Shown piece after piece: positions 52,272 through 64,000 of a stretch of 64,000 nt of DNA. The notes beneath the pieces are model-generated. The model searched no databases. It was not told where the DNA came from and saw only the letters and a list, made by a program, of their open reading frames with translations. Origin of the DNA: Brasenia schreberi (taxonomy: Eukaryota; Streptophyta; Magnoliopsida; Nymphaeales; Cabombaceae); NCBI GenBank assembly GCA_036023115.1, contig JAYKKT010000047.1, positions 2,658,501 to 2,722,500 on the forward strand, given 5' to 3'. Every line of letters starts with the position of its first letter. Positions within the stretch are counted from its first letter, which is position 1. Position numbers and translations under genes: made by a program.

Positions 52272-55200
52272 ATTATGAGTATTGCTTTGGGGCATCCCCG
52301 ACAAGCGACGCGCTGCAGAACCTGAATGCAGTGATAAGTAAGTAAGAATCACTATATTTTCGCTCGAATATAGTGAATCAATTGCAAAGAGGGTTCTCAT
52401 ATCATTGACGGGTATGGGTAAAGAAGTTAGTCCCGCTACATTGTCGCCCGAATGTAGTTAATAATTTACAGAGAGGGTCCCCGCATTTTCAATATGAACG
52501 GATGCGCGGGGTAAGAAAGTTATTCCTAAATAATAAGATTCGTATTGGTTCTTGAAATATCGGAATATTATCCGGTAAGCTAATGGAGGTGGTAGGTACT
52601 ATGATTCGGAGAAAGATTCATATTCTATGTTTACAAGAGACAAAGTGGGTTGAAAAAAAAGAAAAGGAGATAGAGGATATAGGTTTTGAATTATGGTATT
52701 CAGGTAAGGAAAATGATTGAAACGGAATTGTTATTATCATAAATAAAGATTTAAAGAATAGTGTAGTAGACATACAACGATATGTTGACCGAATCATGAC
52801 GTTGAAATTAGTGTTAGGAGCAGAGGTTTTCAATATATTTTGTGCTTACGCACCTCCAGTAGGACTACAAGATAGTATAAAGACAACTTTTTGGAAAGAG
52901 TTAGATAAGGTGATTCAAAGGATTCCACAAAAGGCGATTATTTGTTTAGGAGGAGACTTAAATGGACATGTCGGTAAAGAGACATTAGGATATCAAGGTA
53001 TTCATGGAAACTTTGGTTTTGGGGATATAAATGAGGAAGGTAGGAAGATTTTAAATTTTGCTATGGCATTTGATCTCTTTATAGTCAATACAATCTTCAA
53101 AAGACGAGATGAACAATTACTTATAAGAGTACCTTATCACAAACACAAATTGATTACTTTATTTACAGAAAAGAAGATAGAGCGTGTTGTAAACATTGCA
53201 AGGTAATTCTAAGAGAAAACTTAACCATCCAATATCGACTTTTAGTTATTGATTTACAAATAAAAAAATAGACAAAGAAGAAAAGAGTTCAGACTAAATG
53301 GTGAAACCTCAAAAGTGAGAAAGAAAATATATTTAAACAGAAAGTCCTTTAAGGAGATTATTGGAATTATGTTGGTACACCTTGTGATATTTGGAACAAT
53401 ATGGTTATACATATTAGGAAAGTTGTGAAAGATGTGTTAGGTGTATTTAAGAGAGGTGTACTGGCACAAAAAGAAGCTTAGTGGTGGAGCGAAGTAGTGC
53501 AAAATAAAATCAAGGCAAAGAGGACGTGTTAAAAATTACATTATGGTAAGAAAACTGGTGAAACTTTAGAGGCTTATAAGCAAAAAAAGAAGCGAAAAAT
53601 GATGTCAGTAAAGTAAAAGCTAAAATTTGCGATTGATTTATATAAAAAACTCAACTCAAAAGAGGGTGAAAGAGATATTTTTAGGATAGATAGGGCTAGA
53701 GATAAGAAAACTAAAGATCTTAATTTTGTTAGATTCATCAAAGACGAGGATGAAAAAAATTATAGTGGCAAATGATAATATAAGAAATAGAAGAAAAAAG
53801 TATTTTTATAAGTTTTTTAATAAAAATAAATATGTTAGTATTAACTTAGGAGAGTTAGCAAAATCAGAAAAGTATATATAAACCACAATTTCTATCGATG
53901 TATTCAAAAGAATAAAGTCAAAGAGGCTCTTAATCATATGAAGAGTGTTAATTGGTAGGACGAGACAATATTCCTATAGAAGTTTGGAAAATACTATGAG
54001 AAATAGGAATCACTTGGCTCACAAGACAATTTAATGAAATATGGAGAAATAAAAAGATACCAAAGGAATGAATAGCGAGTACACTTATACCCATATATAA
54101 GAACAAGAGAGACATTTAGAATTGTGCGAATTATCGAGGTATCAAGTTAATGTGCCATACTATGAAATTGTGAGAAAGAATTATCGAAAGTAGGTTAAGA
54201 CAAGTATCAAGCATAACAGAGAACCAATTTGAATTCATGTTAGCCAGATCAATTGTTCAAGCGATTTACCTTTTGAAACGTCTCATAGAACATTTTAGAG
54301 CAAAAAAGAAAGACCTTCACATGATATTTATTGATCTAAAAAAAGCTTACGATAGGGTACCGAGAGAGATTCTTTGGAGAATTTTAGAAAAAAGAAGTAT
54401 CCCATTGACATTAATTAATCTTATAAGAGACATGTATGATAGTATAAAAACATGTGTGAGGACTCACAAAGGAATAATAAACTTTTTTGAAGTTAATATT
54501 GGGCTACATCAAGGATCAACTTTAAGTTAATACTTATTTATAATGGTGATTGATGAGTTAACAAAAAAATATGAAAGATGAAGTACCTTGGTGTGTGTTA
54601 TTTGCAAATGATATTGTGTTAGTGGAGGAATCTAAGGAAAAAGTTAATGGAAAATTGAAACGATGGAGAGAAACACTAGAAAGTAAAGCCCTCTAACTTA
54701 GTAGAACAAAGACAAAATGTATGGAATGTAAGTTTGATCATTTGGTTATTTCAGAGGACAAAAAAATTAAAATTGACACACATTACATCCCCAAAAGGAA
54801 AGTTTTAAATACCTAGGGTCAATTTTTCATAGTGAGAAGAATTGATGGAGATGTTATGCATAGAATTAATGTTGGTTGGTTAAAATGGAGAGGAGCATAA
54901 GGTATTCTTTGTGATAAAAAGATACCATTAAAGTTAAAAGGTAAATATTATAGAGCAGCAATTAGACCTGCTATGTTTTATGGTTATGAGTGTTGGGCAG
55001 TTAATCATCAACATGTACAAAAGATATATGTGACAGAAATGAAGATGTTGAGATGGATGGGTGGTCATACAATAAAAGACTGTATACATAATAAGGTTTT
55101 TAGAAACAAATTAAGAGTGACACCAATAGAGGATAAAATGAGATAATATCATTTAAGTTGGTTTGAACATATAGAAAGAAGATCAAAAGAAGAACTTATA

Positions 55201-55395
55201 AGAAGGTATGAAAAACTTAGAAATTATTAAAAGAGGTAGAGGACGACCACAAAAGTGTTGGAAAGAAACAATAAAGAATGATCTAGCGTATTGTGAGTTA
55301 GCTGTTAACATGACATATGATAGGGCTCTGTGGAAACAAAGAATCTATGTAGCCGATCCCGTCTAGTATGGGAAAAGGCTTTGTTATTGTTGTTG
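52272..55395 (+). mobile_element. Nearly full-length RTE retrotransposon inserted in foldback element B
   Basis: It starts ATTATGAGTATTGCTTTGGG and carries a 5' UTR with repeated CTACATT/CTATATT-TTCGCTCGAATATAG-like segments. Endonuclease follows from ~52520 (IRRKIHILCLQETKWVEKK, then FCAYAPP, LGGDLNGHVG), then linker and reverse transcriptase ([18 protein letters not shown] at ~54305-54360; the FADD site reads FAND at ~54600). It ends GTCTAGTATGGGAAAAGGC plus a (TTG)n-like tail. The target-site duplication TTTACAAA is at 52264-52271 and 55396-55403. Numerous stops and frameshifts, and the mutated catalytic Asp, show it is dead and older than the copy at 38 kb. Confidence 0.92.
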
Positions 55396-55477
55396 TTTAC
55401 AAATGCTTAATGAAGCTCAGACAACATATACAAGTGATGACAATGTTGTTCACTTTTAAAACGAGTGATGACTTCAT

Positions 55478-55520
55478 TAAGAATTTGTAAAGAACTTCAA
55501 ATTTTTGTAAACTCTCTCTT

Positions 55521-55584
<64 letters not shown>

Positions 55585-55745
55585 TAGTTGGATCATCCTC
55601 ACCACTAACACTACTTACTCATTTTTTATCATTACATTTTGAACACATAAGTGTGACAACGTTGTTCTTCGTCTTTTTTAAAAGCCTACAATCTTTTTTA
55701 AATTATGCTCATGTGGAAATGGATGGGCAATATCTAATTTTTCAT
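55478..55745. repeat. Right arm of foldback element B
   Basis: Inverted partner of 52080-52271: TTTGTAAAGAACTTCAAATT, TTTGTAAACTCTC, then after a TA/TG tract CTACTTACTCATTTTTTATC, TTGAACACATAAGTGTGACA and ATGGGCAATATCT. The tract at 55520-55582 makes this arm longer than the left. Confidence 0.85.
55520..55582. repeat. Compound microsatellite (TA)n(TG)n inside foldback arm B
   Basis: TA run followed by TG run. The left arm has only CACATATATAA at the corresponding place (~52223), so the tract expanded on one side. Confidence 0.9.
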
Positions 55746-56456
55746 ACCTTCCTCATGTTGATCATTTCTTTTGAGTGACACAAGCTTAATAAGATTATCC
55801 TTCATAATTTCTTAAATACCTTTACAATATTTAAAATCACACTCATACCTCTAAAAAATAATATGAAGTAAAAGTTGATGAGAGAGAGAAAGTGTGTGAT
55901 TGAATCATGCCCACCTTTTACACTTGCTCACTCATGTCTACAATGGCTTTTGGGTTACATGAGTATAATAAAAATATCTTTCATACTTTTTTACATATCT
56001 TTAAAATATTTAAAATTACACTTATAGGTATAAACAGTATATACATATCTGCATATATATACATATCTGCATATATATATGATCGATCATCAGATGATCG
56101 ATCAACAGTACAAGCTAAAAACTTAACTGACCTCATGTATGGCTACAGTCTGCTCTCATTGATGAGGAATCAAGAGATTTAAATTTTCAAGCATTGTTGG
56201 GCTATCCATATCTTATGATCCCACTGATCTGGTATACACGATCCATGTAACTATATATATATATATATATGTTAAACTTTTTTACTACTTAAATAACTTG
56301 CAGACCTTCACAGTTGTCAGCATTGAAATTGAAAATTAACTTTACTGTACTTATCATATGTGGTGCTATGAGCAGGTTGTCGAGAGATCGTAGGTCCAAC
56401 CTAAGATTGCATGAGGTACTAAGGATCAACGATTATGGGATCTCACCTGTACTTGG
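55746..56456. other. Intergenic, no gene recognised
   Basis: AT-rich sequence. Contains the tandem words ATATCTGCATATATATAC (56043-56080) and the interrupted palindrome at 56080-56104. Confidence 0.5.
56080..56104. repeat. 25-bp palindrome with 1-base centre
   Basis: TGATCGATCATC, A, GATGATCGATCA: the two 12-base arms are perfectly complementary. Confidence 0.9.
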
Positions 56457-56477
56457 AAGAGACTATATATATATATA

Positions 56478-59400
56478 CAACAACAACAACTAAGCCTTTT
56501 CCCATACTATATGGGGTCGGCTACATGGATTCTTTGTTTCCACAGATCCCTATCATATGTCATGTTAGCAGTTAACTCCCAATAAGCTAGATCATTCTTT
56601 ATTGTTTCTTTCCAACACTTTTGTGGTCGTCCTCTACCTCTTTTAATACTTTCCAAATTTAGTTTTTTTAACCTTCTTACAGGTTCTTCTTTTGATCTTC
56701 TTTCTATATGTCCATACCATCTTAAACGATGTTCTCTCATTTTATCCTCTATTGGTGCCACTCCTAATTTATTTCTAATAACCTCATTATGTATATGGTC
56801 TTTTCTTGTATGACCACTCATCCATCTTAACATCTTCATTTCTGTCACGGACATCTTTTGTACATGTTGATGATTAACTGCCCTACACTCAGAACCATAA
56901 AACATGGCAGGCCTAATTGCTGCTCTATAATATTTACCTTTTAACTTTAATGGTATCTTCTTATCACAAAGAATGCCTGATGCTCCTCTCCATTTTAACC
57001 AACCAGCATTAATTTTATGTGTAACATCTCCATCAATTCTTCCATCACTCTGAAAAATTGACCCTAGGTATTTAAAACTTTCCTTTTGGGGAATGCAATG
57101 TGTGCCAATTTCAATTTCTATGTCCTCTGAAGTAACCAAATGATCAAACTTACATTCCATATATTCTGTCTTTGTTTTACTAAGTCGGAGGCCTTTGCTT
57201 TCTAATGTTTCTCTCCATAGTTCCAATTTTCTATTAACTTTTTCCTTAGACTCCTCCACTAATACAATGTCATCTGCAAATAACATACACCAAGGTACTT
57301 CATCTTGAATATGTTTTGTTAACTCATCCATCACCATTATAAATAAGTATGGACTTAAAGTTGATCCTTGATGTAACCTAATATTAACTTCAAAGAAGTT
57401 TGTCGTTCCTTCATGAGTCCTCACACATGTTTTTGCACCATCATACATGTCTCTTATAAGGCTAATATATGTCAATGGGATACCTATTTTTTCCAAAGTT
57501 CTCCAAAGAACCTCCCTCGGTACCCTATCATAAGCTTTTTCTAGATAATATCATGTGAAGGTCTTTCTGTTTTGCTCTAAAATGTTCCATAAGACGTCTC
57601 AAAAGGTGAATCGTTTCGTTAGTAGATCTGCCTGGCATGAATCCAAATTGGTTCTACGTTGTACTTGATACTTGTCTTAACCTACGTTCGATAATTCTTT
57701 CCCATAATTTCATCGTATGACTCATTAACTTGATACCTCGATAATTCGCACAATTTTGAATATCTCCCTTGTTCTTTTGTATGGGTATAAGTGTACTTGC
57801 TCTCCATTCCTCGGGCATCTTTTGGTTTTTTCATATTTCATTAAATAGTCTTGTGAGCCAAGTGATTCCTATTTCTCCTAGTATTTTCCAAACTTCTATA
57901 GGAATATTATCTGGTCCTACCGATTTACCACCCTTCATATGTTTAAGAGCCTCTTTGATTTCATTCTTTTGAATATGTCGATAGAAATTGTGGTTTATAT
58001 ACTTTTCTGACTTGGCTAAATCTCCTAAACTAATACTAACATCTTTATTTTCATTAAAAAGATTATAAAAATAGTTTTTCCATCTATTTCTTATATCATC
58101 ATTTGCCACTAGAATTTTTTCATCCTCGTCTTTCATGCATCTAACATAATTAAGATCTTTAGTTTTCTTATCTCTAGCCCTAGCTATCCTAAAAATATCT
58201 CTTTCACCCTCTTTTGAGTTGAGTTTTTTATATAAGTCCTCCCAAATCTTAGCTTTTGCTTCGCTAACGGCCTTTTTCGCTTCCTTCTTTGCTTTCTTAT
58301 AAGCTTCTAAAATTTCACTAGTTTTTTTAGCATAATGTAATTTGTAACATGCCCTCTTTGCCTTGATTTTATTTTCTACTACTTCACTCCACCACCAAGC
58401 TTCTTTTTGTGCCGGTACACCTCCCTTAGATACCCCTAACACATCTTTCGCCACTTTCCTAATATGTATAGTCATATTGTTCCACATATCACAGGATGTG
58501 CCAACATAATTCCAAACATCTCCTTGAAGGACTTTCTGTTTAAATATATCTTCTTTCTCGCTTTTGAGGTTCCACCATTTAGTCTGAGTAGCTCGATGCA
58601 CTCTTTTCTTCTTTGTCCATTTTTTTATTTGTAAATCCATAACTAAAAGTCGATGTTGGGTGGTTAAGCTTTCTCCTGGAATTACCTTACAATCTTTACA
58701 ACACGCTCTATCTTTTTTCTACAAATAAAGTAATCAATTTGTGTTTGTGATAAGCCACTCTTATAAGTAATTAAATGTTCATCTCATTTTTTGAAAATTG
58801 TATTGACTATAAAGAGATCAAATGCCATAGCAAAATCTAAAATCTCCCTACCTTCCTCGTTTATATCCCCAAAACCAAAGTTTTCATGAATCCCTTGATA
58901 TCCTAATGCCTCTTTACCGATATGTCCATTTAAATCTCCTCCTAAACAAATCATCTCCCTTGGTGGAATCTTTTGAAATACCTTATCTAACTCTTCCTAA
59001 AAAACTGTCTTTATACTATCTTTTAGTCCTACTTGGGGTGCGTAAGCACAAACTATATTTAAAACCTCTGCTCCTAACACTAATTTCAACATCATGATTC
59101 GGTCACCATATCGTTGTATGTCTACTACACTCTCCTTTAAATCTTTATTTATGATAATACCAACTCCGTTTCGAGCCGTTTCTTTACCTGAGTACCATAA
59201 TTTAAAACCTGTATCCTCTATCTCTTTTGATTTACCACCTCCATTAGCTTACTGGATAATGTTCCGATATTTCAAGAACCAATATGAATCTTATTATCTA
59301 GGACTAGCTTCCTTACCCCCCGCATCCGTCTATAATCAAAATGCGGAGACCCTCTCTGAAAAATTTTCACTACATTCGGGCGGTAATATAGCGGGACTAA

Positions 59401-59681
59401 CTTCTATATCCACACCCGTCCATGATGTGGGAACCCTCTCTGCAATTGATTCACTACATTCGGGTGAAAATGTAGTGGCCCTTGCTTACTTCTTACTGCA
59501 TTCGGGCTCTACAGCACATCGCTAGGCGGGGACGCCCCAAAGCAATGCTCATAATTTTTGTAATCCATGTTATAAAATCCGACAAAGTTTTACGCTGGCT
59601 GTCGGAAGCCTAACACAACCCTCCTCTTTTATCCGGGCTTGGGACCGGCAATGCAAGGATGATCCTTTACATGGCGGAGTT
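56478..59681 (-). mobile_element. Near-complete RTE retrotransposon with 21-bp target-site duplication
   Basis: The 3' end (CAACAACAACAAC) is at 56478; the 5' end (AACTCCGCCATGTAAAGGAT on the minus strand) is at 59681. The direct repeat AAGAGACTATATATATATAT begins at 56457 and at 59682 (21 bp). Minus-strand frames 57831-58640 (linker and start of [26 protein letters not shown]) and 56507-57496 (RT with [12 protein letters not shown] and C-terminus) are separated by small deletions near 57545. The endonuclease is damaged: ~100 bases that would encode the QETKW region are missing near 59225 and there are stops. It retains the longest 5' UTR of the window's copies, which defines the family's 5' terminus. 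Confidence 0.94.
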
Positions 59682-59710
59682 AAGAGACTATATATATATA
59701 TATATATATA

Positions 59711-60123
59711 AAATAATCATGTATACTTATACCTACCTTTTCTTTTTTAAAGGTACGAGTCTAATATAAAGTGTTGTGTCTTTTATCTTTTATATTTTTT
59801 CAAATATTCTTATAATCTTTTAAGTACTCTATAAAACTAGGTACACTATAATCATTAATGCATTCATGTACAAAATTTGATAAAAGAATGGGGATGGTTG
59901 AAGTTTAAATTTAAAAACTTATATATATATATATATAATAATCATGTATACTTATACCTAATTTTTATCTTTTAAAGGTAGGAGTCTAATATAAAGTGTC
60001 TTTTATATTTTTTTCAAATATTTTTATAATCTTTTAAGTAGCACTATAAAACTAGGAACACTATAATCATTAATGCATTCATATGATAAAAGAAGCCGGA
60101 TGGTTGAAATTTAAATTTAAAAA
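59711..60123. repeat. Two-copy tandem duplication, ~224-bp unit
   Basis: ATCATGTATACTTATACCTA at 59717 recurs at 59941. The copies then share GTCTAATATAAAGTGT, TATAATCTTTTAAGTA, TATAATCATTAATGCATTCA and GGATGGTTGAA(G/A)TTTAAATT, with small indels. Each copy is preceded by a TA run. Confidence 0.88.
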
Positions 60124-60270
60124 GTAAAAATTTAATTTTTTAATCTGAAAATATATCTTTTTGAATTTGAAAAAGTATAAAGTAAATGTATACTTTTACT
60201 TTAAAATTGACTTACAATAATACGTTCTATTTGATCGGATGATGTTGATAATACCAATTCCACACACACG

Positions 60271-60271
<1 letters not shown>

Positions 60272-60325
<54 letters not shown>
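60272..60325. repeat. (CA)n(TA)n microsatellite
   Basis: CACACACGCACACATACA followed by a pure TA run. Confidence 0.95.
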
Positions 60326-60329
<4 letters not shown>

Positions 60330-63083
60330 AACTCATGGCGTCATGTCACTCATGAGGATTGTATAATTTTTCTTTGACAAATTATTATTCTAAGGTTGTG
60401 TCACCTAATATAGTAATTGATAATATGATTTTTGAAATTCATATCTAAATTTCCCGCTCTGTTTGGTGCGATCTTCTTGATGATGCAAAAGTCGATTTCA
60501 CGGTTTGGTGTTCTCCCCGGCGCTGCAAGCACATTGGAGCTGTCCATTTGCTGGCCAAACTAGTCAATTCATGCAGATTGTACGGAAAGTGGTTGTATAA
60601 TGGAGATTCTCTCTCTCTAATATATATATATATATATATATGTACACCAGTTAAACTTAATTAAAATGGTTGGAGTTCCTCTTTAAATTAAAAAAGATGT
60701 TCTATTTCTAGTGATTGGCTATCATGCTCCTCTCTCCTAAAAGTAAAAATATTAAAAGAAAGGATACTATATAATGGAGACATCTTATCTAAGGTGTGCT
60801 TTTTCCTTCTAGAATCCCATACCTTTCGCACGAGAAGTTTCCTCGATTATATAATACTTGAGTTTATACAGCCTAAACCTAACTGTCATTGAACCCTTAT
60901 GGTGACGCAGGATTCATTAGAATAACATGACATTCACACTCACCCACAGTTATAGGTGTCAAAATTGGAGGCTTGGCCAGGATATTCTGTCCCACATTTG
61001 GAGCGTGGCAAATGGCCCAGGCCTGTCTGGTCTTGTGGCCGAGGTGGGCCTGTCCTGACTGGCCTGCAATGCCAAAAGATCTTACATATATATAAATATA
61101 TATATATATAGAGAGAGAGAGTGTGTGTGTGTGTGTATCATTGGATCTTGTTCACCATTGGCGATGTCTGCTCATGCCTTATCGACGTGAGTGAAATAAC
61201 ATTATTCTATCCTTTTATAAAACTCTTAAATTTTTTTAAATCATTCATGTCATTAAAAAGTGAATATATCAAAGGTCAACAAGATCCCGTGTATATATAT
61301 ATGTAGACGTGTTTGGGGGAATGGAAATGTGAAGTTCTGAGGCTATATTCACATGATACTGTACTGCTAGCAATTTCATGTTCCTGGGTTATGCTTGTAA
61401 CGTATCATTTTGAAGTTCCACTCTGTATCGTGTGTGTGTGAATATATTCTGTGTTAGGGTTTGGTCAGCCATTATCTCATGGGAGGAAAAAACAACAGGG
61501 CATAAATCGGCACAAAAGCTACAAGCTTGTCTCTTTTACTGAGGAAAACATGAGTGTGGAGATAAAATTTGCCGCACTTTCTACAAAGAGATCAAGAATC
61601 TGACATTGAGTTGCACTGTTCTGGGTTGACACTATCTTTTAAACATGAAATGAAATGACACAAAAAGAACATGATCTGAGAACACAAAGCTGCACCCAAT
61701 ATGGCAGTGTCCAGATGCAACCCCAGAACTTAATGTTACCGTCAACACAAAAGTAACACAAAAAGGATCAAATTGTCATTCGGTTAACCTGTTCTCCGCA
61801 CAAACCCGAAATGGCACAACGTATCAGAGACTTTCATATCTCATCAAGGCTTATTCTTATCAATGAGGGCTACCCATTCACGAAGAACGTACTCTCTGCG
61901 TAGTCTTATCATTTCATGCTCATGTCCTTTGGTTGGCCCGAAACAGTCCTTTCACTTAAAAAGCATGATGTCTGAAGAGAGATATTGGGATATGGTGGAA
62001 GTCCAAGTTACCTCCTGATCGAAGTGAAGAAAGCCTGCTCGAGAAAAAGGAGGCCCCAACACGCACATTATTAATTGGGAAGCATCCAATCAGATATAAA
62101 TTCAGAAAAGGAAAAGTTCCACTTCACTTCAATAGCCTTTGGTGGATTGCATCATTGAAAGGCGATAATTTATCCAAATGTGGCATGCTTAGGCAGTGCT
62201 GACATAAGAATATACATTAGCGCCACATTAATGATGGTCGGAATTTTTTCTGAATACAAGTTCTAGATTCACCAAATGCATCAAATCATGGATTTGATAG
62301 CTCACACCACCACGGGGTAATAATTACCATATTCACGTTTTAACACGAGAGGTTGGAACCAACCTTTCACACTATAGGAAAACCATAATCACTTAATGCA
62401 TAAACTTCTACAGAAATCACAGCATACCAATTGTCAAACGCATGACACGCTAAATTCCCTTTGGAAGATACAGGAGGGAAATAATTAACCTAGACCAAAA
62501 AGATTTTTCCAATATATCATTTCTGAATCCAATGGAATTCTGAGGTATAGGAAAAAGCCTCATCAAATAGAGATTTTCTCTTTCGACATATTTCCATTGT
62601 TAATGACATCAGGTTTGAAGAAACACCAAAACTAAATACAGTGGCACTAACATAACTACCGATATGGTGGGATAATACAAAGGGAACTTACATGAACCCT
62701 TAAAGAGGTCCGTAGGAACCAGTATGTTTCTCGTGAAATTGCATCCTCTAGTTAGAACTTGACATGAGCTGCAAACTACGCGAACTACATTATAGAGTTC
62801 AAAGCGGCCACTCCCGATTCGCACCAGAAAGATGGGAGCAAAAAAGCATAGAAAGGATTTGGGTTTGAACGAATGAACTATTTTGGGAGCCCTAAATCGA
62901 GAAGAAAAATGAATAATTTGTAGATATTATTGAGCAACAAAAAGCTACTTTGTGGAAAAAGAAGCCGTATGTGAAAGAGCAGAGATTTCAAGTGAACGAA
63001 TACACGTATAAAAGAAAAACTTGGTCACTTAAAACAGCAATCGGTTGTAAAAAAGGAACACGTACAGGACTTGCAGATTCATC

Positions 63084-63167
63084 CTACATATAGAGTCCTT
63101 CGGGCACTCCTTCCTTCTTCTTGAACATGACTTTCTCTTTTGCTTTCTTGAAGTCCACGTGTGTCAC
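63084..63167 (-). CDS. RPT2: 26S proteasome regulatory ATPase RPT2, terminal exon (partial gene)
   Basis: The 28-codon exon follows a good acceptor (CTGACTCAG) and reads VTHVDFKKAKEKVMFKKK, then EGVPEGLYM and TAG. This is the C-terminus of RPT2 (regulatory subunit 4 homolog, PSMC1 type), one of six AAA+ ATPases of the proteasome 19S base that unfold substrates and open the 20S gate. The final LYM fits the HbYX motif that docks into the 20S alpha ring. The exon starts in phase 0. The preceding exon (expected to end with ALRERRMK) was not found up to 64000, so the intron is at least 830 bp and the rest of the gene lies outside the window on the right. The reading is short but specific. Confidence 0.85.
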   Translation of the reverse strand: MTHVDFKKAKEKVMFKKKEGVPEGLYM

Positions 63168-64000
63168 CTGAGTCAGCGATTCATCAGGTTGATTGTCAAC
63201 CATAAAGCATTAAATGACAAACCACAAGATCAACAACATTGACAAGCAATGACATGGAGTGTAACTAGAGAAATCATCCATTCTTCGAAGCTTCAAGTGG
63301 CTCCACAAAAAAAGAAAACAAGGAGAATGAACTACAACTTTCATACAATGAAAATAAATCCTACCTTTCAACATCTTCTACAGTGAAAACTAAGAAATGG
63401 GTACAATACAGCTCAAACTTACAGGGCGAAGGCGCCTCTTCTAATAGTATGGCTGCTCTTAAGCCACATTGCACATTAAAAGATATGCATCATGTGGAAG
63501 CGAAATGCATATTTTATGTACTATGAGTTCATCATGATGTGTTTAGATTCTGGAACAGGCAAAGCCATGTAAAGCATTTGAAATATTGGAAGCTGCCGAA
63601 TCCTAGGTTTGGCAGCTAGTGGAAATGAGACAATTATGAAATGCAGTGTTTGCATAAATTCTAATGGAAAGGATCCAGCTCCTAACACAAAAACACAACT
63701 AACATCCACGAGGGAACTCGGTTCAACCATAAATATGTTTCAACATCTTATTCTGAAATAGAAATCAAAGAAGCAAAGCTTTGTACAACGTATGTTTCAT
63801 CCTGATTATCTAACCTCCAAAAGGGAAGTTGCAGGCTTGCAGCAAACACAGAAATTTGCTTTGTAAGCTTTAAAGTGACATTATAGACAATAACCAAGAG
63901 GAAGGCATTAAGGAACCAAAAAAGCACCTCATGATATTAACTTAAACGGCACCTTCCTCCTACAAATGAGAAAGAACTCTGAAATACTTGTTCCCAACAT
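63168..64000 (-). other. Presumed last intron of RPT2
   Basis: No coding exon of RPT2 or any other gene was recognised between the terminal exon and the window edge. Sequence is AT-rich without long repeats. Confidence 0.45.

Larger units (their letters stand above)
59703..63083. other. Intergenic between RTE and RPT2 3' end
   Basis: Contains the ~224-bp tandem duplication (59711-60123), a TA tract (60272-60325), short TA/GA/GT tracts (~60619-60641, 61082-61137), and AT-rich unique sequence. The last ~450 bases (62640-63083) are the likely 3' UTR and downstream region of RPT2. No other gene is recognised. Confidence 0.5.

Noticed and set aside
59560..59681. HDV-like self-cleaving ribozyme at the RTE 5' end
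   Set aside because: GGTCCCAAGCC looks reminiscent, but I could not lay out the nested double pseudoknot by eye; only the simple hairpin is reported.
63400..63450. Second RPT2 exon near a CCCTGTAAGT donor on the minus strand
   Set aside because: The translation upstream of this donor does not match the expected LLALRERRMK end and the phase is wrong.

Overview
This is nuclear DNA from a flowering plant. The evidence is intron-split genes of plant-specific families (group-1 autoinhibited Ca2+-ATPase, ARM-repeat protein of the U-box-less PUB4-like group, AFR-type F-box/kelch protein), a telo-box in front of a ribosome-biogenesis gene, long AT-rich introns, many TA/GA/CA dinucleotide tracts, and many retroelement copies. 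I cannot name the species. Most of the window is gene-poor and rich in repeats.

Layout. 1.3-7.9 kb (+): a broken ACA1/2-like calcium-pump gene, with two single-base deletions, an eroded exon 2 and a lost C-terminus. 10.3 kb (+): a small MKGL-type protein. 12.3-14.3 kb: a solo LTR. 17.2-20.3 kb (+): a two-exon ARM-repeat gene with a 2-kb intron full of microsatellite. 23.5-29.9 kb (-): a complete five-exon NOL12/RRP17-like nucleolar gene, with a telo-box just before its ATG and an RTE retrotransposon in intron 4. 30.7-33.0 kb: a foldback element split by a second copy of the same solo LTR, in opposite orientation. 38.0-40.6 kb (+): a 5'-truncated RTE element with a clear target-site duplication. 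42-46 kb: short RTE, SINE and MITE-like debris, including a 210-bp RTE deletion derivative that has its own target-site duplication. 48.2-49.3 kb (+): an intronless AFR-like F-box/kelch gene. 52.1-55.8 kb: a second foldback element, split by a nearly full-length RTE. 56.5-59.7 kb (-): another RTE with a 21-bp target-site duplication. 63.1 kb (-): the terminal exon of the proteasome ATPase gene RPT2, which continues out of the window.

The genes do not form a pathway; they are independent plant loci. What links the window is retroelement activity. One RTE family is present as near-full-length, 5'-truncated and internally deleted copies. tRNA-derived SINEs occur at about ten sites. Nested insertions give a relative order of events: the foldback elements are older than the solo LTR and the RTE that split them. 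All percentages, dates and family names beyond what is read directly are inference; no search was run.
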